From Chloroflexota bacterium (GTDB lineage Bacteria; Chloroflexota; Dehalococcoidia; Lucifugimonadales; UBA826): a stretch of 6,269 nucleotides of DNA. The translations under genes and the position numbers were made by a program. Under the pieces are notes generated by a model. It was not told the DNA's origin, ran no database searches, and saw only the letters and a list, made by a program, of their open reading frames with translations. The stretch lies in NCBI GenBank assembly GCA_002708065.1, contig PAOO01000008.1, positions 1 through 6,269 on the forward strand, in the 5' to 3' direction. Positions 6,219 through 6,269 of this stretch are shown in pieces (position 1 is the first letter of the stretch; each line of letters starts with the position of its first letter).

Positions 6219-6269
6219 CTAACTTTCTTCTGGTGCATTCGATACGTGGCCAACAGCAATCAACCTGGG
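6219..6269 (-). CDS. Possible C-terminal tail of an upstream gene (partial)
   Basis: From the window edge one minus-strand frame reads PRLIAVGHVSNAPEES and stops at TAG, 19 nt before the hydrolase start. The composition is protein-like, but sixteen residues are too few to recognise. A second frame is open to a TGA that overlaps the hydrolase GTG and looks less like protein (QVDCCWPRIE...). Confidence 0.3.
   Translation of the reverse strand, partial: PRLIAVGHVSNAPEES

Overview
The window comes from a bacterial chromosome, most likely a free-living environmental heterotroph. It has moderate GC, Shine-Dalgarno-led genes, a good sigma70-type promoter and bacterial tRNAs. The gene content (a DUF885 metallopeptidase-like protein, a thiolase-like/DUF35 pair and an alpha/beta hydrolase) resembles that of many marine and soil lineages, for example SAR202-type Chloroflexota. 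That taxonomic guess is weak.

Layout: the minus strand carries, from right to left, a possible tail of an unknown gene (6219-6269), an alpha/beta hydrolase (5330-6199), a thiolase-like enzyme (4020-5189), its small DUF35 zinc-ribbon/OB-fold partner (3576-3992) and a DUF885 protein (1779-3455). Two plus-strand tRNA genes follow, tRNA-Phe(GAA) at 1498-1570 and tRNA-Gly(GCC) at 1621-1695, behind a TTGACA-17-TAGTAT promoter. At the left edge, on the minus strand, is dihydrolipoamide dehydrogenase (lpdA), whose C-terminus lies outside the window. The thiolase and DUF35 genes are 27 nt apart and should encode one acyl-CoA-processing complex of the kind known from steroid side-chain degradation. The hydrolase lies 140 nt upstream of the thiolase gene and the DUF885 gene 120 nt downstream of the DUF35 gene.

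The main observation is that the thiolase-like and DUF885 genes are interrupted only by in-frame TGA codons (two and one), with recognisable family sequence in the same frame on both sides. There are no frameshifts and no internal TAA or TAG. In the thiolase, the first TGA stands where relatives have the Cys of the YDC[FY]T (HDCF-type) loop. It is followed, 17 nt later, by the apical loop of a stem-loop that fits the general geometry of a bacterial SECIS element. The second TGA, 18 codons before a TAA, is also followed by strong hairpins. Reading through both TGAs gives a 389-residue protein of normal family length. The leading hypothesis is an undescribed selenocysteine-containing thiolase-like enzyme, or another form of UGA recoding. 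Plain nonsense decay and sequencing error remain possible, especially for DUF885, where the hairpin evidence is weak.
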